DNA of 64,000 nucleotides from Cytidiella melzeri (taxonomy: Eukaryota > Basidiomycota > Agaricomycetes > Polyporales > Irpicaceae). The translations under genes were made by a program, and so were the position numbers. This document shows positions 42,106 through 53,377 of the stretch, in pieces; the first letter of the stretch is position 1, and every line of letters begins with the position of its first letter. The DNA lies in NCBI GenBank assembly GCA_022592445.1, contig JABYQR010000017.1:124001-188000 (forward strand). Reading direction: 5' to 3'. A model generated the notes under the pieces. The model searched no databases, had not been told where the DNA came from, and saw nothing but the letters and a program-made list of their open reading frames with translations.

Positions 42106-44004
42106 ATGCAGAGAGCGCAGGACTATGCACAGTCTTATTCATGGCATCAGGTGTGTGTATATACGTCTTTAGCCGACTTTGCAAACTGGTTAACAAGCAT
42201 TGTTGGTTACTCAAGTCACACGACCAGGTCGGTAGACTCGATGTCTACGCTCTGTATCCATAGCCACAGCTAATAATTTGGTAGGCCACAGTTCTTCTCC
42301 TTGTTCCATATGATATAGCCGAAGAAGACGTGACTGTGAGTCTCGCAGTTTAAGCTCACTATCATGCATTTCTCATACCCTTGACAGGTAATATTTGACA
42401 ACACCCATTTAGTAGCTGGTGTACGAGGACATCCACCAATTGTGAAGGTATGTCTTCCGCACCAGACCGAATTCAGCTTTGAGAGAACTCACAGCGCTAA
42501 TCGAAGGGTCGCCTTTATGGGCGTATTGACGTACCAAACTCATCGTGGCAGCTTGAGCCACGAGCACCACACCTGTCAGCCCGAGAGCGTACAACATCTA
42601 CAACATCTACCACGTCTACACAATCATCTTTTGCGTTTGTTTCCGAAACGGAAATGTCAACTGGCCTGGCCGCCTCAACAGACTTCGTCTCTGAGTTCGA
42701 AGACTCATTGTCCTCACCTGCCCTATCCTCACCGGTGTCGTTAGCGGCAGAGGACGCATTTGGATTTCCGCTGCAGAATGTCTCGAGAAGACGACCTCAC
42801 TTTACGACTTCTCACCCAGTATCGCCGTATCATTCCGGTGCATCGCTGAGTAGACCGTCGTCCATCTCGTCATTGGAATCGTTGCATACTGGCATGGGAC
42901 GTCTATTGACCATACACGTTGAAAAGGCTGAATCAATGATTTGGCCTTCTCTCGTTGTGGGCCCTGTGCCAGAAGTCATGTCCCCCAGTGGCAGTACCGT
43001 GTATCCATGGAGTTCATCAGGCGGCGAAAGCAACTACAACATGGACCCCACCAGTTTGGTATTGATTGGGCTAGATCTCTTTGATATACGCAGCGACACG
43101 GAAGCGGCCTTTGAATATTTTGTGTGGGTTTTTCTTCTTCCAGTCACCGTGTCGCGCTTGACTTGGTTTCGTTTTCTTTAGCCGCGCGTGGCATCAGGCT
43201 CACGTTCCCTCAGCAATCGCCCGCTTGTCATCCCATTACTTTCCCTGCAACATTGTACCTGCAGAGATACTATCCGACGCAGAAAACGTGAAATCACCAG
43301 CCACACCTACCATCGGTTCGGCACCTGCACTATCATTTGAGACTACTCCCCTCGCCAACGATTCCTCCGAGTCGTACATAGAGCAACAATCTCTGCGCCT
43401 GACATACTACTTACAACGGCTGGGCGGCCGAGAGGCTCTTGCTCAATTGTACTTGGAAGCAGGTCTTCTCTTCCTGGAAGGCAGCGCAGCAGGTCTTCTC
43501 TCGTCGTCATACGCCGGTCTGTCATCATTGCGGACACCTACGCAGCTGCGTGAGGTCTCCAGTGCGGCTCATGCACCCTCTACCAATGCCGCAGAGACCT
43601 GGAGACGCGACCAAGACGTCGCGAGACGCTTCTTCGACCGCGCAAGACAACTTCGTCCAGAGCTAGACGTCCCTCTCTTGCCTAGCTCCGCCCCTGGCTC
43701 TGAGCATGGCTCTAACGCCACTCCTCCATCCGCTGGAGTGGGTGGTCCGGAGTATCAGCTGCAGATGCCTGCGATTGATCTGTCGGCTTCGCAAGAACTG
43801 CTTGACAGCCAGGTGCGGCGGAGGAGGAAGAAGGAAAATCATAGTGTGCCGCCTAGCTCGGTCTCAGCGGTGGAGGATCGGACGGTAGCAGACGAGGACA
43901 ATACGTGGTACCTCTACTTGCCTGGGCTGGTAGGAGCGGGTACGGCGTTGTTGGTAGTTGGGTTTCTCTCATTCACTTCGTGGCGCAAAGGACAAGGATC
44001 TTGA
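42106..44004 (+). CDS. CS-domain protein with C-terminal transmembrane helix
   Basis: Starts MQRAQDYAQSYSWHQ; after two introns ATVLLLVPYDIAEEDV and VIFDNTHLVAGVRGHPPIVK, then GRLYGRIDVPNSSWQLEPRA. This is the p23/NudC-like CS fold (V-x-V-x-DNTHLV-AG-PPI-GxLY-SSWQLE). A Ser-rich linker follows, then MDPTSLVLIGLDLFDIRSDT and RLTYYLQRLGGREALAQLYL (helical, TPR-like). A basic patch QVRRRRKKENH precedes the hydrophobic helix WYLYLPGLVGAGTALLVVGF; a short cytosolic tail ends KGQGS. Such a tail anchor suggests an ER or mitochondrial outer membrane location (inference). A co-chaperone role is possible from the CS domain only. Confidence 0.7.
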
Positions 44005-44516
44005 ATGATATCACGATTTTGACGACTTTTTTGCACCATGTACAGTACTCGGTTCTAACCAGAACTTTTCTCAATTGTCACCATCTCTGACTACTTTTAC
44101 GTGATGCGGGTTTCGTCTAATAGTACTCAAATATGGAACATGGTCATTCCAAATCACACTACGAACAAAGGAGGACGCAGCTCAATCCTACTACGAGAGA
44201 AAGGCAATGAAGCTATAGACGTTACAACCAAGCAAAGACGGTCAAGCTGAAGAGCAACTAGTGGAAACGAGCGTGGGCACAGTACGATGACGTGGGGGGG
44301 GGGGGGAGGAAGTTAAGGGTATGGCATTACAAACTTTAAGTGATTTTCCTATCGGATGATGGCTTGAAAAGGCAGAAGGAAGTGTGTGAATGACGCGTGT
44401 GAAGTGGCGAATGAGAAAGAGATAAACAATCGTAATGAAGACAATAAAAAAGCAACGATAGCAAGAAAAAGAGATATCATGGAGCGATCCAAATATACGC
44501 TGTAGTAGCCCAATAA
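44005..44516. other. Convergent intergenic region
   Basis: Lies between the stop codons of two convergent genes. It contains a run of 13 G at 44294-44306 and an A/G-rich stretch near 44400-44480. No gene. Confidence 0.45.
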
Positions 44517-47500
44517 CTAACTCTTTGCAGAAGAAAGGTTGTTTGTTATCCTCTTGATTGTATCCCGCTCGGCTGCCATATGCTCTAGTACCATTCCATC
44601 GAGCTTCTGCAAAGAGACTCTTTGACCAGCCCGGAGTTTTTCCTTTGCACCGCCTGACGTTGCCGGACGACGGGATGTTGATTTGGAGCGCGTTCGTGGC
44701 ATGCTACTCGAAGCACGAGGGGGTGAAAACATTGGAGCGGCCGATGGCAACTCTAGGGGTGGCGGAAAGGTCGCCTGTCCCTTGCTGCTCTTCTTCCGAG
44801 ACCGTGCAGTGAAGAATGTACCCTTATCAGGGATATTGCCGATAGGTTTTCTAGGATCTGGGACGTCAAACGCAGGGAACGTCCTTTCCTGATCGCCAGA
44901 GCTGGACGTCAAATGAGGGCTGGAGTGATTTCCGAGACGCATGATGGACAGTCGTGCGCTGCTTTGCGAAAATCGAGCAAATGCGTCCTTTTCCACAGAT
45001 CCGGAGGACACTGGAGGCATCGGAAATGGAGATGGTATAACTGCAGCAGGCACCGGGCGTGCTGACACTTCTTCATCACGGTCGCTCTCATCAGACGTCT
45101 CCAGGTCGTCCATGGCGTTGGGATGGGACTGAATCCTGTCAAAGAATGCAGTGGGTGAAGCAGGCGCCGGCGCAGAGTGAACAGCAGGAGAAGTGACTTC
45201 AGTAGGAATCTGTAAGGACAGTAGGATGGGAAGACCACGTCGCTCTACGAGGGCTGATCTAGGCGATCGGTCTATTGAGGGAGAGCGCGATAGTGAGAGG
45301 TTGGATATCATTTCGTTTCGATGTTTCATCTCTGAATACAGAGGGGCTGACATATCAGTGCCAGCGGTGTGAGTCGATAAATGAGATGATGCGGTTGAGG
45401 GTCGATATATTGGCTTTATGGCGGGAGAACGAGGTGGAGGAGGTAGTACGGTACCAAACGTCGACGAGTCTCGCGGGGGTGGAGTCACAGTCATATGCCG
45501 GGAGACGAATGGTGGTCGTGTCGTAGGCGGGGAACTAGGCGAGATGGAGCTCGGATGACTTCGCCTTACACGGAATGGCGACGGCGATCGACAGCTTCCG
45601 AAAACTGCATCTTGTAGGATGGCATCTTGAAAGGCTGACGCAGTAGGTGATGGCACTGAATACTCTGTCAATGACTGCCGTCCTATCGTCGGTATTGAAA
45701 GCGTCGTGGAAGGTCTTGAATGCGGCTCGTCGTCCATCTCGTCCATGGGTGTAGCGTATGAAGCATCATCGTCATCAGAGAGTAACGGTGAAGCGCGCGA
45801 GAGGTTGAGTGTCGGAGCGCGAGTTGACCAAGTCTTCCGGTCCTGAGCAGCAAGGTCAAGTGGGGACATTACCGCCAAACGTTGCCCAATGGATTCCGAT
45901 GAAGTTACGCATGCAGGAACATTCGAGTCCTGGTCATGAACAGCAGACAACCTAGGTGAAGAAATGGCTCGACGCAGGGAACGGACAGCCATAGATTCTA
46001 GTTCCAAATTCGACGACTTGCGTAGGTCATCTGTAGATATCGAATGCTGCGGAGCAAGCAACGTCTTACGCAGCGGAGGAGGGGTCAAAGGCTGGGTCAT
46101 TGCAGGCGTCTCAGCCCGAGGCGGGTTCAAAGTTGCTCGCCACGGCTTTTCGGCTTGTTCAGCAGCAAGTTGGGTATCACCACCTGAAGACGGACCGGAG
46201 GGAAGCGACCGAACGCCGGTAAGAGGTGACAGCGACGTCGCATCTTGCGTAGATGAATCAAGTCGTAAGGGTTCCATAATCCTCTGACCTATGAGCGCAG
46301 TAGGCTTAGGAGTCGTGGGTGAAGCAGGCTCTTCAGCTTCAGTTTTACCCTCACGATGTAATCGAAAGGATTTTGGTGACGTGGGTTCTGGCGAACTAAG
46401 TGTCACAGTAGAAAGCGACTGATCTGGGGATTCGCTCAGGGAGAGACTAACGGCTTCTTTGAGGATTGCCTTCCGCCATGACTCCTCTTCAGAGCTCATC
46501 GACCACATTCCTGGGCTAGGAGGTAGTTGATCAGCGAGAAGGTCTGCGCCCATTGATTCTCCGGGTCCAAGTCCGTGTAGCGCAGATGTCTGCACAGTAA
46601 AGGGATAGGCAGTCGAAGGAGGGAGGTCAACAGCATCTGTCGGATCAATGATATCGTCGTAAGTTGCCTTTGGCGACGTCAGACTCTTCGCTTTGCGCCC
46701 ATTGCCGCGTGACTTGATGTCTCGCTCAGCTTGTTTGGCAGCGGCCATCAAATCGTCCATCCTTTCACGAAGTACCACCACCCTAGACTGACTTGAGCTG
46801 TTGGCTGTGCCCACGGGCATCTGCAATGTAGGTACTTCTGGCGGCCGTTGCACATACCCACCAGCTGTGGTTGAATTTGAGGTAGTTCCGAGAAGCGGAG
46901 GCGGGTTGTCCAAAGCTGGCGGACTTGAGCAAATCGGTGTCACCGGCTTAGACTTCGCTTTTCCCATCCGGAGAAAGTCGAAAAACCCAGGAGAGACAGG
47001 CTTAGCAGCTTTCTGTGCCTGAGATGGAATTTGCGGAGTCAGAGAGAGGGGAGACGGTTTGTGATGCGCCGGGGGTAGGAAATAGTTGTTGTTTACCAAC
47101 AAGCGTAACCTGTAGGAGACGTCGTCCACGTCAAAGTCGGAACTGGTAACGATACGTGGAGCAAAAGACGACTCCTCGCCGCCTTTCTCTTTGGGAGAGT
47201 GAAGTAGCGAAGACTCGGGGAAGGATCCGCTTGAAGTCGATGCCGGGTACAGCGACGACGAGCTGGATATTAGAGAGTCTCTGCCTGTCGCCTGTGGATC
47301 TCCCCGCGGGAAACGAACGAACGCGGCCTCGTTGAAGTCGGTTGGGGTTCGTGGACTCGCCTCCGAAGACTCGTCGGACGACGCAGCATTCCTGAAGGCA
47401 GAACGAGGTAGACTAACCCCTCGATTTTTGCGGTTAGTCTAGAGAGATGTCAAAAAAGAGGAACTGAGTCAATTTGCACTTTGCACTTACGTTTCTGGTC

Positions 47501-48157
47501 GACCCTCCGTCAGAGTGTGAAAGTCGACCACGACCAACCTCTGCCGGCACGTCACGTATTTGTACAGCACTATACCTTCGCTCTCTAGCAGTCGGAACAA
47601 CTATCAGCTGAGCACCAGAAGGTGCATCCGCAGTGGGAGCGAGCGGCCTTCGCGGAGAACGCGTTGGTATTGGCGGTGGGTGGTCAATTCGCGACGGTCG
47701 AGTCACAACCGCACTCTCGCCTTTCTTTACGGACTGATGTTCGCACATAAGGCTTACAAGACACTTCAACAATGATGACACTCACTGGTTCTTGCTGTGA
47801 AGCTCCTCCTGGTCCTGTGCTACGCCCCCGTCGCGCCGAGTTGGTCAAAGTCCTAGTTCTCGTACGAGCACGTCGCCGCAGAGAGACACCGCTGCTCGCG
47901 CTGTTCGTTGATTTTATTGAGTTTGAACGAGTGACTGAGGACGCTGCCTGAGAAGGCTGAGTTGGAACGACGGGGGACATAGGCTGGGCCATGGAGGCCG
48001 TGAAGGAGGTTGCATGAGAGACTCGCCAACAAAACCGACCCCGACCCAGTTGCTCGCTTACTCCGAAGACCTTCCTTTTCTGGTAAGGATCCCGTCCATC
48101 ACGGCCTTCCCCGGAGAAAAGCGCGTCCAGCCGGAGCGCCTCCTGCGTGGCGGCCAT
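44517..48157 (-). CDS. Large Ser/Pro-rich disordered protein, unknown function
   Basis: Four exons by reading frame. Exon 1 starts MAATQEALRLDALFSGEGRD and ends GRSTGPGGASQQEP. Exon 2 starts SVKKGESAVVTRPSRIDHPP and ends HSDGGSTRN. A third segment (TNRKNRGVSLPRSAFRNAAS) joins directly to the long final part. The protein has well over 1100 residues and is dominated by Ser, Pro and Thr. Few ordered patches are visible: DDVSYRLRLLVNNNYFLPPA, SRVVVLRERMDDLMAAAKQA (helical) and the C-terminal helix LQKLDGMVLEHMAAERDTIK. SP and TP motifs are frequent, so phosphorylation by proline-directed kinases is possible. No known domain recognised. Confidence 0.75.
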
Positions 48158-48646
48158 ATGCCGAACGGCTAGCGGCGATGTTTAATTGACGCACGGCCGT
48201 GTCAACAGTTCTACTGAGTTACTCTGCTACAGAAAAAGTAGTACAAATGCTCCGGTAGTCAGTTGCTACGCGAACTGCTAGTCGTAAGTGTCGACGATAC
48301 TACTCGAGGATAGCATGGGTCAACGAATGTTGGATAAAACTACGACATGCCTAGGAAAACACAAATGCAGTCTGCGCCGATACTCAGACCATAGCATGGG
48401 ACTTGAAGCAAAACGCAACGGAGCCTGCGAGTGTCAGGATCAGTGACTTTAGTTGTCTCGCCCAAATCGCCTCATACCTCACTTAACGACGAGTCGCCTG
48501 TGCGCCCCTCAACCGAACGTTTCCGTTGGGCAAATATTCCGTGATAACAGGGCTAGCAGCGGGTCTGAACTGGTATTCGTCCGAGTACCTACCTGAGTGA
48601 TCAGCTCGCACACGGCGGGTATGCAAGACAGATACGCACTGCCAGC
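48158..48646. other. Intergenic region
   Basis: Upstream region of the large disordered protein gene and 3' flank of the small membrane protein gene. No gene or repeat recognised. Confidence 0.4.
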
Positions 48647-48904
48647 TTACCGCTGAACCTGCACGGTTTCTGGTGCTTGTGCCAACGTCTTTCGCAGAGT
48701 TACAGCAAAGTACATGAGGCAGATTACAAATGCTACGAGGGCTGCTCGTGTCCAGGCTGAAGGTATAGGGGGGTTGAAACGAGGGTCAGCTCGAAGGCGG
48801 GTATGGAGCTCGTTGACGTCGCTCGTTGGTGGGAGGCGTACGCGAGGAGAAGGAGCGGAAGGCGGCGAGTCAAAGTCGACGAGAGGCTTTTCGTCGTCAG
48901 ACAT
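48647..48904 (-). CDS. Small single-pass membrane protein
   Basis: 85 residues from MSDDEKPLVDFDSPPSAPSP. A conserved-looking segment HTRLRADPRFNPPIPSAWTR is followed by one hydrophobic helix ALVAFVICLMYFAVTL and a short tail ending VQVQR. N-terminal cytosolic orientation is likely from the acidic/basic distribution. The stop codon overlaps GTAAGC, a possible splice donor, so a further 3' exon cannot be excluded. Function unknown. Confidence 0.6.
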   Translation of the reverse strand: MSDDEKPLVDFDSPPSAPSPRVRLPPTSDVNELHTRLRADPRFNPPIPSAWTRAALVAFVICLMYFAVTLRKTLAQAPETVQVQR

Positions 48905-49653
48905 AGTGGTCGGAGTGTGAGAGGAAAGAATGTGCATCCCGCAGCAGTAAGCGGCCTTCGGAGATCGCCCGTTTGTATGTATTTGAGGGCGACCTTTCCC
49001 CGTCTGGTCCTTGCTGCCATCTTACCCCCTCGGCGACATGCGGGATTGGTTGTTTGTACTTGAGCTGCTGATCCGAAAGTCCCTGCACGACGTTGGCATC
49101 TCGCGTCTGGTATGCCCGCCCAGCGATCCGATGGCCCAGTAAACCTGATAACTTTGACTTGCTATGTCAACAAGTAACGAAGTAAGCAAAGTAAGTAAGC
49201 AGCATAGTGGAACATTAAGCAAGAGCAGAAAATCAAATGGGCGCGAGTCGGAGATAGTCGAGACGAGTAGGTGAAGATGTTCTTCTTTCTTTGGGTTTGG
49301 AAGGAAAAAAAAAGGGAGATGTGAGTTATTTGTATTCTCCTGAACAATACAGTAGCGGCAAAAAGTCTTGCGACACCGCAAGCGCACAACTCTTTGCTCT
49401 TCGTTTGAGCTCAAAACTGCATATTCTATTCAATCTTTTTGTATACATTGAGTATTGTATGTATAGAATATGTCTACAATGAAAACAAAATATTTGTATA
49501 CAATACATTGTACACAATCCGCAATGTCGTGGCATTAGGCACCTGTCATGCACATGACCACTAATTGGGTTTGTTTTGTTTCTTGATCCTTCCACTTCAT
49601 CACTCTCGTGCTTTTTTCCATACCACCCACTCTCCCAACTCTAGACCACACAT
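48905..49653. other. Intergenic, edge of the right repeat block
   Basis: Upstream region of the small membrane protein gene, then AT-rich DNA (49240-49560) with short TTTGTATACA-type repeats near 49438-49500. No supported gene. The Tc1 remnant begins at 49654. Confidence 0.4.
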
Positions 49654-49790
49654 ATGGTGCAGTGTATCCCTACTAAAAAGGCCCGAATTTGGTCTCTGCA
49701 CAATGAAGGTGCCAGTGTGGCTGACATTTGCAAGAAAGTCCCCGTCCACCGGTCCACCATCTATTGCACCATCAAAAACCTATCACATTT
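49654..49790 (+). pseudogene. Tc1-type transposase, N-terminal fragment
   Basis: MVQCIPTKKARIWSLHNEGA, then VADICKKVPVHRSTIYCTIK: the paired helix-turn-helix DNA-binding domain of Tc1/mariner transposases. Cut at KNLSH by the Copia element starting about 49791. The rest continues at 56819-57091. Confidence 0.78.
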
Positions 49791-50156
49791 TGTAGGGTTA
49801 CAAGCAGCTCAATCTGTAGTGCACAAAGGAAATGTAAACTCAGTCAGCCTCAAGTAGTGCAAGGAAACTAATATATTCAGTATCTAACCTGTAGTGTGTG
49901 AAGCGAATGTAAACTACAACAAGTCAGCTACTGTAAGAGTTCAAAGGAGAGTATAAATGTTGTACCTCAGTCAGCCCCGAGTAGTGCAAGGAAACTGAGG
50001 TGCGCAAGTCTGTGTGCCAGCACAATATCTGCGTGATTACCTAATCATGCCACTATACAGTAACAACGCTACAAAGCTCTTGAGTCTGAAAAAGGTGTGT
50101 ACAAAAAAGAGCGAGTGAGTCCATGCCTGATGAACTAAAGGGAAATAAAAACAACA
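49791..50156 (-). repeat. 3' LTR of the nested Copia element
   Basis: Left copy of the 366-bp repeat. Internal side at 50157 shows GAGTGGGTG on the minus strand just before TGTTG, a weak polypurine tract. Confidence 0.8.
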
Positions 50157-50337
50157 CACCCACTCAGCGGGTGTGGACTTCACAACTGACCCATACCAAG
50201 CAAGAAGCGGTTGTACTTCTCGCACGCGAGAGCCTTTGTCAAAACATCGGTGACCTGATCTCTGGTAGGAACATACTTGGGAAAAATGAGGTTGTCATTG
50301 TAAGTGTCATGAATGAAATAATGGCAGACTAGTAGAC
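50157..50337 (-). pseudogene. Copia RNase H C-terminus
   Basis: Minus strand reads YFIHDTYNDNLIFPKYVPTR then DQVTDVLTKALACEKYNRFL, the standard Copia Pol ending (HxxRE..TxxQxADxLTKAL). Broken upstream by an LTR fragment; reverse transcriptase is absent. Confidence 0.75.
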
Positions 50338-50589
50338 CTTACCCTCCCTAGCTCTGCATCTTGACCTCTCTGTCATTTGCACTGCTAGGTGAGTTACTGC
50401 ATGTAACTTGGTATCATACCATATTAACTCTGTCATTTGCACTGCTAGTATACGGCCTCTGTGCCTGCTTGCCTGCTTATCATCAACTCTGACCTTGTTG
50501 TCGTCGTTGGAGATCCCTTTCCTCTTCCACCATCATCTATCCCACCCTTGTTTAGGGTTTATCAGCATAAAAGCAGTCGCTTCGTGACA
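50338..50589 (+). repeat. LTR fragment, family E
   Basis: Matches the 3' part of the LTR at 62108-62810, including two copies of CTGTCATTTGCACTGCTAG and the end GTCGCTTCGTGACA. Truncated on the left. It replaces the Copia reverse transcriptase region. Confidence 0.72.
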
Positions 50590-52025
50590 CTTGCAATGCT
50601 GCTCATCAGAAATATGGACATGGGCAGTGCAGCCGAAGATGTGTAGGTGAGCGACCAAAGGTTTGTTGCCAGTGAACACTCCATGAGGAGTAAGGCCGTC
50701 GAGGACACGAGTAGGAACACAGTTGGGGATGTAGGCAGCATAGAGAACTGTGTACCCCCAGTATTTTTTAGGAAGCTTGGTGTTGTTCAGCATTGCACGC
50801 ACCATCTCAACAAGAGTGTAGTTCATGTGTTCTGCAATACCATTCTCCTGGAGGGTGTAGGTTGTCAGGAACACAACCAAACTCTATGAAGAGCGAGGGA
50901 GTGACGACAAGGGGGGGAGGAACGACAAGCGAACTCGCGTGGACAATGGCAACAGGGGTAATAATGATGAGGAAGGAAAGAGAGACGACGCCGAGGGAGC
51001 AACTGACAGTGAGCTAAAGACCAGGATATATCAGTACAGTGATAGACCTAGTACAAGGTGGACGTCACCTAAAGACCAGGAGGTAGAATCTGAGGTCTTT
51101 AGGGAGCTACAAGGTGGGTTTATATACATCTCAGACAAGGACCCCTGGCACCGGGTCTGTACTTCTAACACTGCCGTGGGAACATATGGTGTGCTATGGT
51201 GCGATGTTCTACAATGTTCCACAATGTTCCAGCACCTTCTATGATCATGTGACCAGTCTGTCACATGTACTTGATCACATGCAAGAGCCATGTGCCATCA
51301 ATAAGATAAGATAAGGAAATCAATAAGATAAGATAAGGAAATCAATAAGATAAGATAAGGAAATCAATAAGATAAGATAAGGAAAATAAAAGGAAAAGAA
51401 AGGAAAAAGTGTGCATGCTCGTGACATAGGTGTTTGTCTTCTCATGGTGTATACCCTTGGAGCGAAGGTACTGCTCAAAACTCTTTGAGCCGTACTTGCC
51501 ACCACCATCACTGCAGAAGTAATCCCTGTGTTTGCCAGTCTGAACCTTGGCACAAGTGTAGAAGTCCTTGGCACAAGCCTTGGATTTGCTCTTGGCATTC
51601 ATGAGGGAGACAGCTAGCTTGTGCAAGGTGTCATCGAGGTGGGTGACAAAGTACTTGTGACCTTAAGGGGCCTGAGTTTCCATGGGACTGCAGACATGAG
51701 AGTAAACACAGTGAAGGACTTGTGTACTCTTTTCATGGGTCTCCTTAGGGATAGGGTGACACAACTGCTTTCCCTCGAGACAAGGGACGCAGAGTGTTTG
51801 AGGTCGGGTAGTCTCACCGACAATCTCCATGCCATTGACCATTCCCTCCCAGACCATCTGAAGGACGTAGTCCACATTGATGTGACCGAGACAACGGTGC
51901 CAGGTGGTGACATCGACCTTGGCTGAAGGTTGTGCTGTGACCTTGAAAGCAAAAGCGTTGGTCGGATGATCAAAAGAAGTGTTGCCCACTGAAGCGATAA
52001 ACATGCAAAGTGAGGGAACAGGCAA
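50590..52025 (-). pseudogene. Copia GAG-pre-integrase and integrase, interrupted
   Basis: Minus strand from 52025: LPVPSLCMFIASVG, then WHRCLGHINVDYVLQMVWEG and CVPCLEGKQLCHPIPKETHE (pre-integrase zinc-type region). A stop (TAA) follows METQAP. Then YFCSDGGGKYGSKSFEQYLR (integrase core Asp). The frame breaks at KTNTY, where a solo LTR inserted, and resumes TLQENGIAEHMNYTLVEMVR and LPKKYWGYTVLYAAYIPN. Confidence 0.82.
50863..51426 (-). repeat. Solo LTR, family A
   Basis: Same orientation and sequence family as the LTRs of the full-length Gypsy element. Plus strand TGTCAGGAAC to CTCGTGACA, 564 bp. Perfect target duplication TAGGT (50858-50862, 51427-51431). It is longer because a 22-bp unit containing two GATAAG motifs is repeated about four times at 51298-51386. 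It keeps AGGTAGAATCT and the TATA box. Confidence 0.92.
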
Positions 52026-52613
52026 TGAGTCAAGAATGTTACAATTCCTGAGGAATGAAGAAGAATTGCTCCAGTGTGCTCCAGCACATTGATGCCTTTT
52101 CAGATGTGACCTTTTTGTCCCCCAAAGTGTGGGAAATTTGATGGCAGAATACAGACAGTAACAGTGTCAATAACAAAACAATGAATACAGCTGATGGCAT
52201 CACACTGGCCTTGTTATGAGCTGTTTCCAACTTTGTATCAGATCACTTTGCAATTGAACTGCACTTTTACAGACTGCATATGGGTACAAATATGTACATA
52301 TAATACACCATTTGATAGCCCTATCTTGTGGCAACATCATGCTACAAACATCCTGTCAATTGAAGTGGAATTGAGCATGTTATGGCCAGTCTACTGAACA
52401 AAGTCATCCAGACTCAGATTCAAACTCCACTCCTGCTGGCAAATGATGCCAAACTCTGGTCAGGTTGATGTGCAGCAATCTACAGACATTGCTTACTCTC
52501 TGAACAAGAAATACAATTAGAAAGACATGCCATACATAGTGTTGGCTCTGAGCAAGACTTACCAGTACTTTGGAAGCTAACTACAAATTCTCAACCCCTA
52601 CATTCTTGGACAA
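52026..52613. other. Left part of a block inserted in the Copia element
   Basis: Unrecognised AT-rich sequence between Copia protease and pre-integrase. A short inverted match (TACAATTCCTG near 52040 and its inverse near 55090) may mark the ends of a DNA transposon spanning about 52026-55133, but no target duplication was found. Confidence 0.35.
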
Positions 52614-53377
52614 TGTAAATTTGTGGATGGCCCGACTAGCCCTTAATTTTCGCAATTTACCTCTTGTTTTTATCTGTAAAACTCCTGGCTGCAGCTCAGT
52701 TGCAATCTTCTCTGCATAAACTCCCTTTTCACATCTATTAAGCGCCCGTATCACGTGGCTTAGACGCTCCACATGGTCACATTACTTGCTACTATGTCAC
52801 ACCGGCATGTGACTTAGCTTAAGTAAGACCACATGGCTACAGACACATGGCTCAGCCCATAGCTAGGGTTTGACGTCATAGATACCGTTCACATGGACTC
52901 CTTTTGTTCTTTCCCTATTGTTCTCTTTATGGAAGGATGTGCTCACAGGTGTGGGAATGGAATACAATAGTTGGTCTCCTTTTAGGTAGATTCTCTCACG
53001 AGTAGAGCTCTTGGCAAGGTCTAGACAATAGCTATTGTTCTTCTTTAGGTAGTTCTTTTGTTCTTCGTTCACACGGCTTTTTGCAAAGCCTGCCCTCAAA
53101 CATGGTCTGTGCGCAGGTCCCTGAAGTCTATATAAACAGCTGCATGTACGCTTCTATCCCCCATCTCGACCTCTTGGTCTTTACTGGGCTAGGTAAGCAA
53201 ACCCCCTCTTGTACTACATAGCGGGTAGTATCAATTCTAACTTGGTCTTTACTGGGCTAGACATCTGCATAAGATTTATAGCTGGTGAGAGTATTGTGCT
53301 TCACGCCTACCACCACCACTTCGTCGTCATCCACTTCGTGTCCCTGTCTGCCGCGTCGAACCCTTGTCTCCACGTCA
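52614..53377 (+). repeat. LTR, family C, forward copy
   Basis: 764 bp, from TGTAAATTTGTGGATGGCC to CTCCACGTCA. Matches the split copy at 12217-20172 and the copy at 62811-63494. TATATAAACAG near 53129; several CTATTGTTC motifs. The start is diverged and no target duplication is clear. Confidence 0.75.

Noticed and set aside
44294..44306. Run of 13 G in a convergent intergenic region
   Set aside because: Mononucleotide run, possibly with sequencing error; no G-quadruplex pattern of four spaced runs.
48905..49088. Coding frame upstream of the small membrane protein (MAARTRRGKVALKYIQTGDL)
   Set aside because: Overlaps the expected 5' region, no family recognised and no consistent splice to the next exon.
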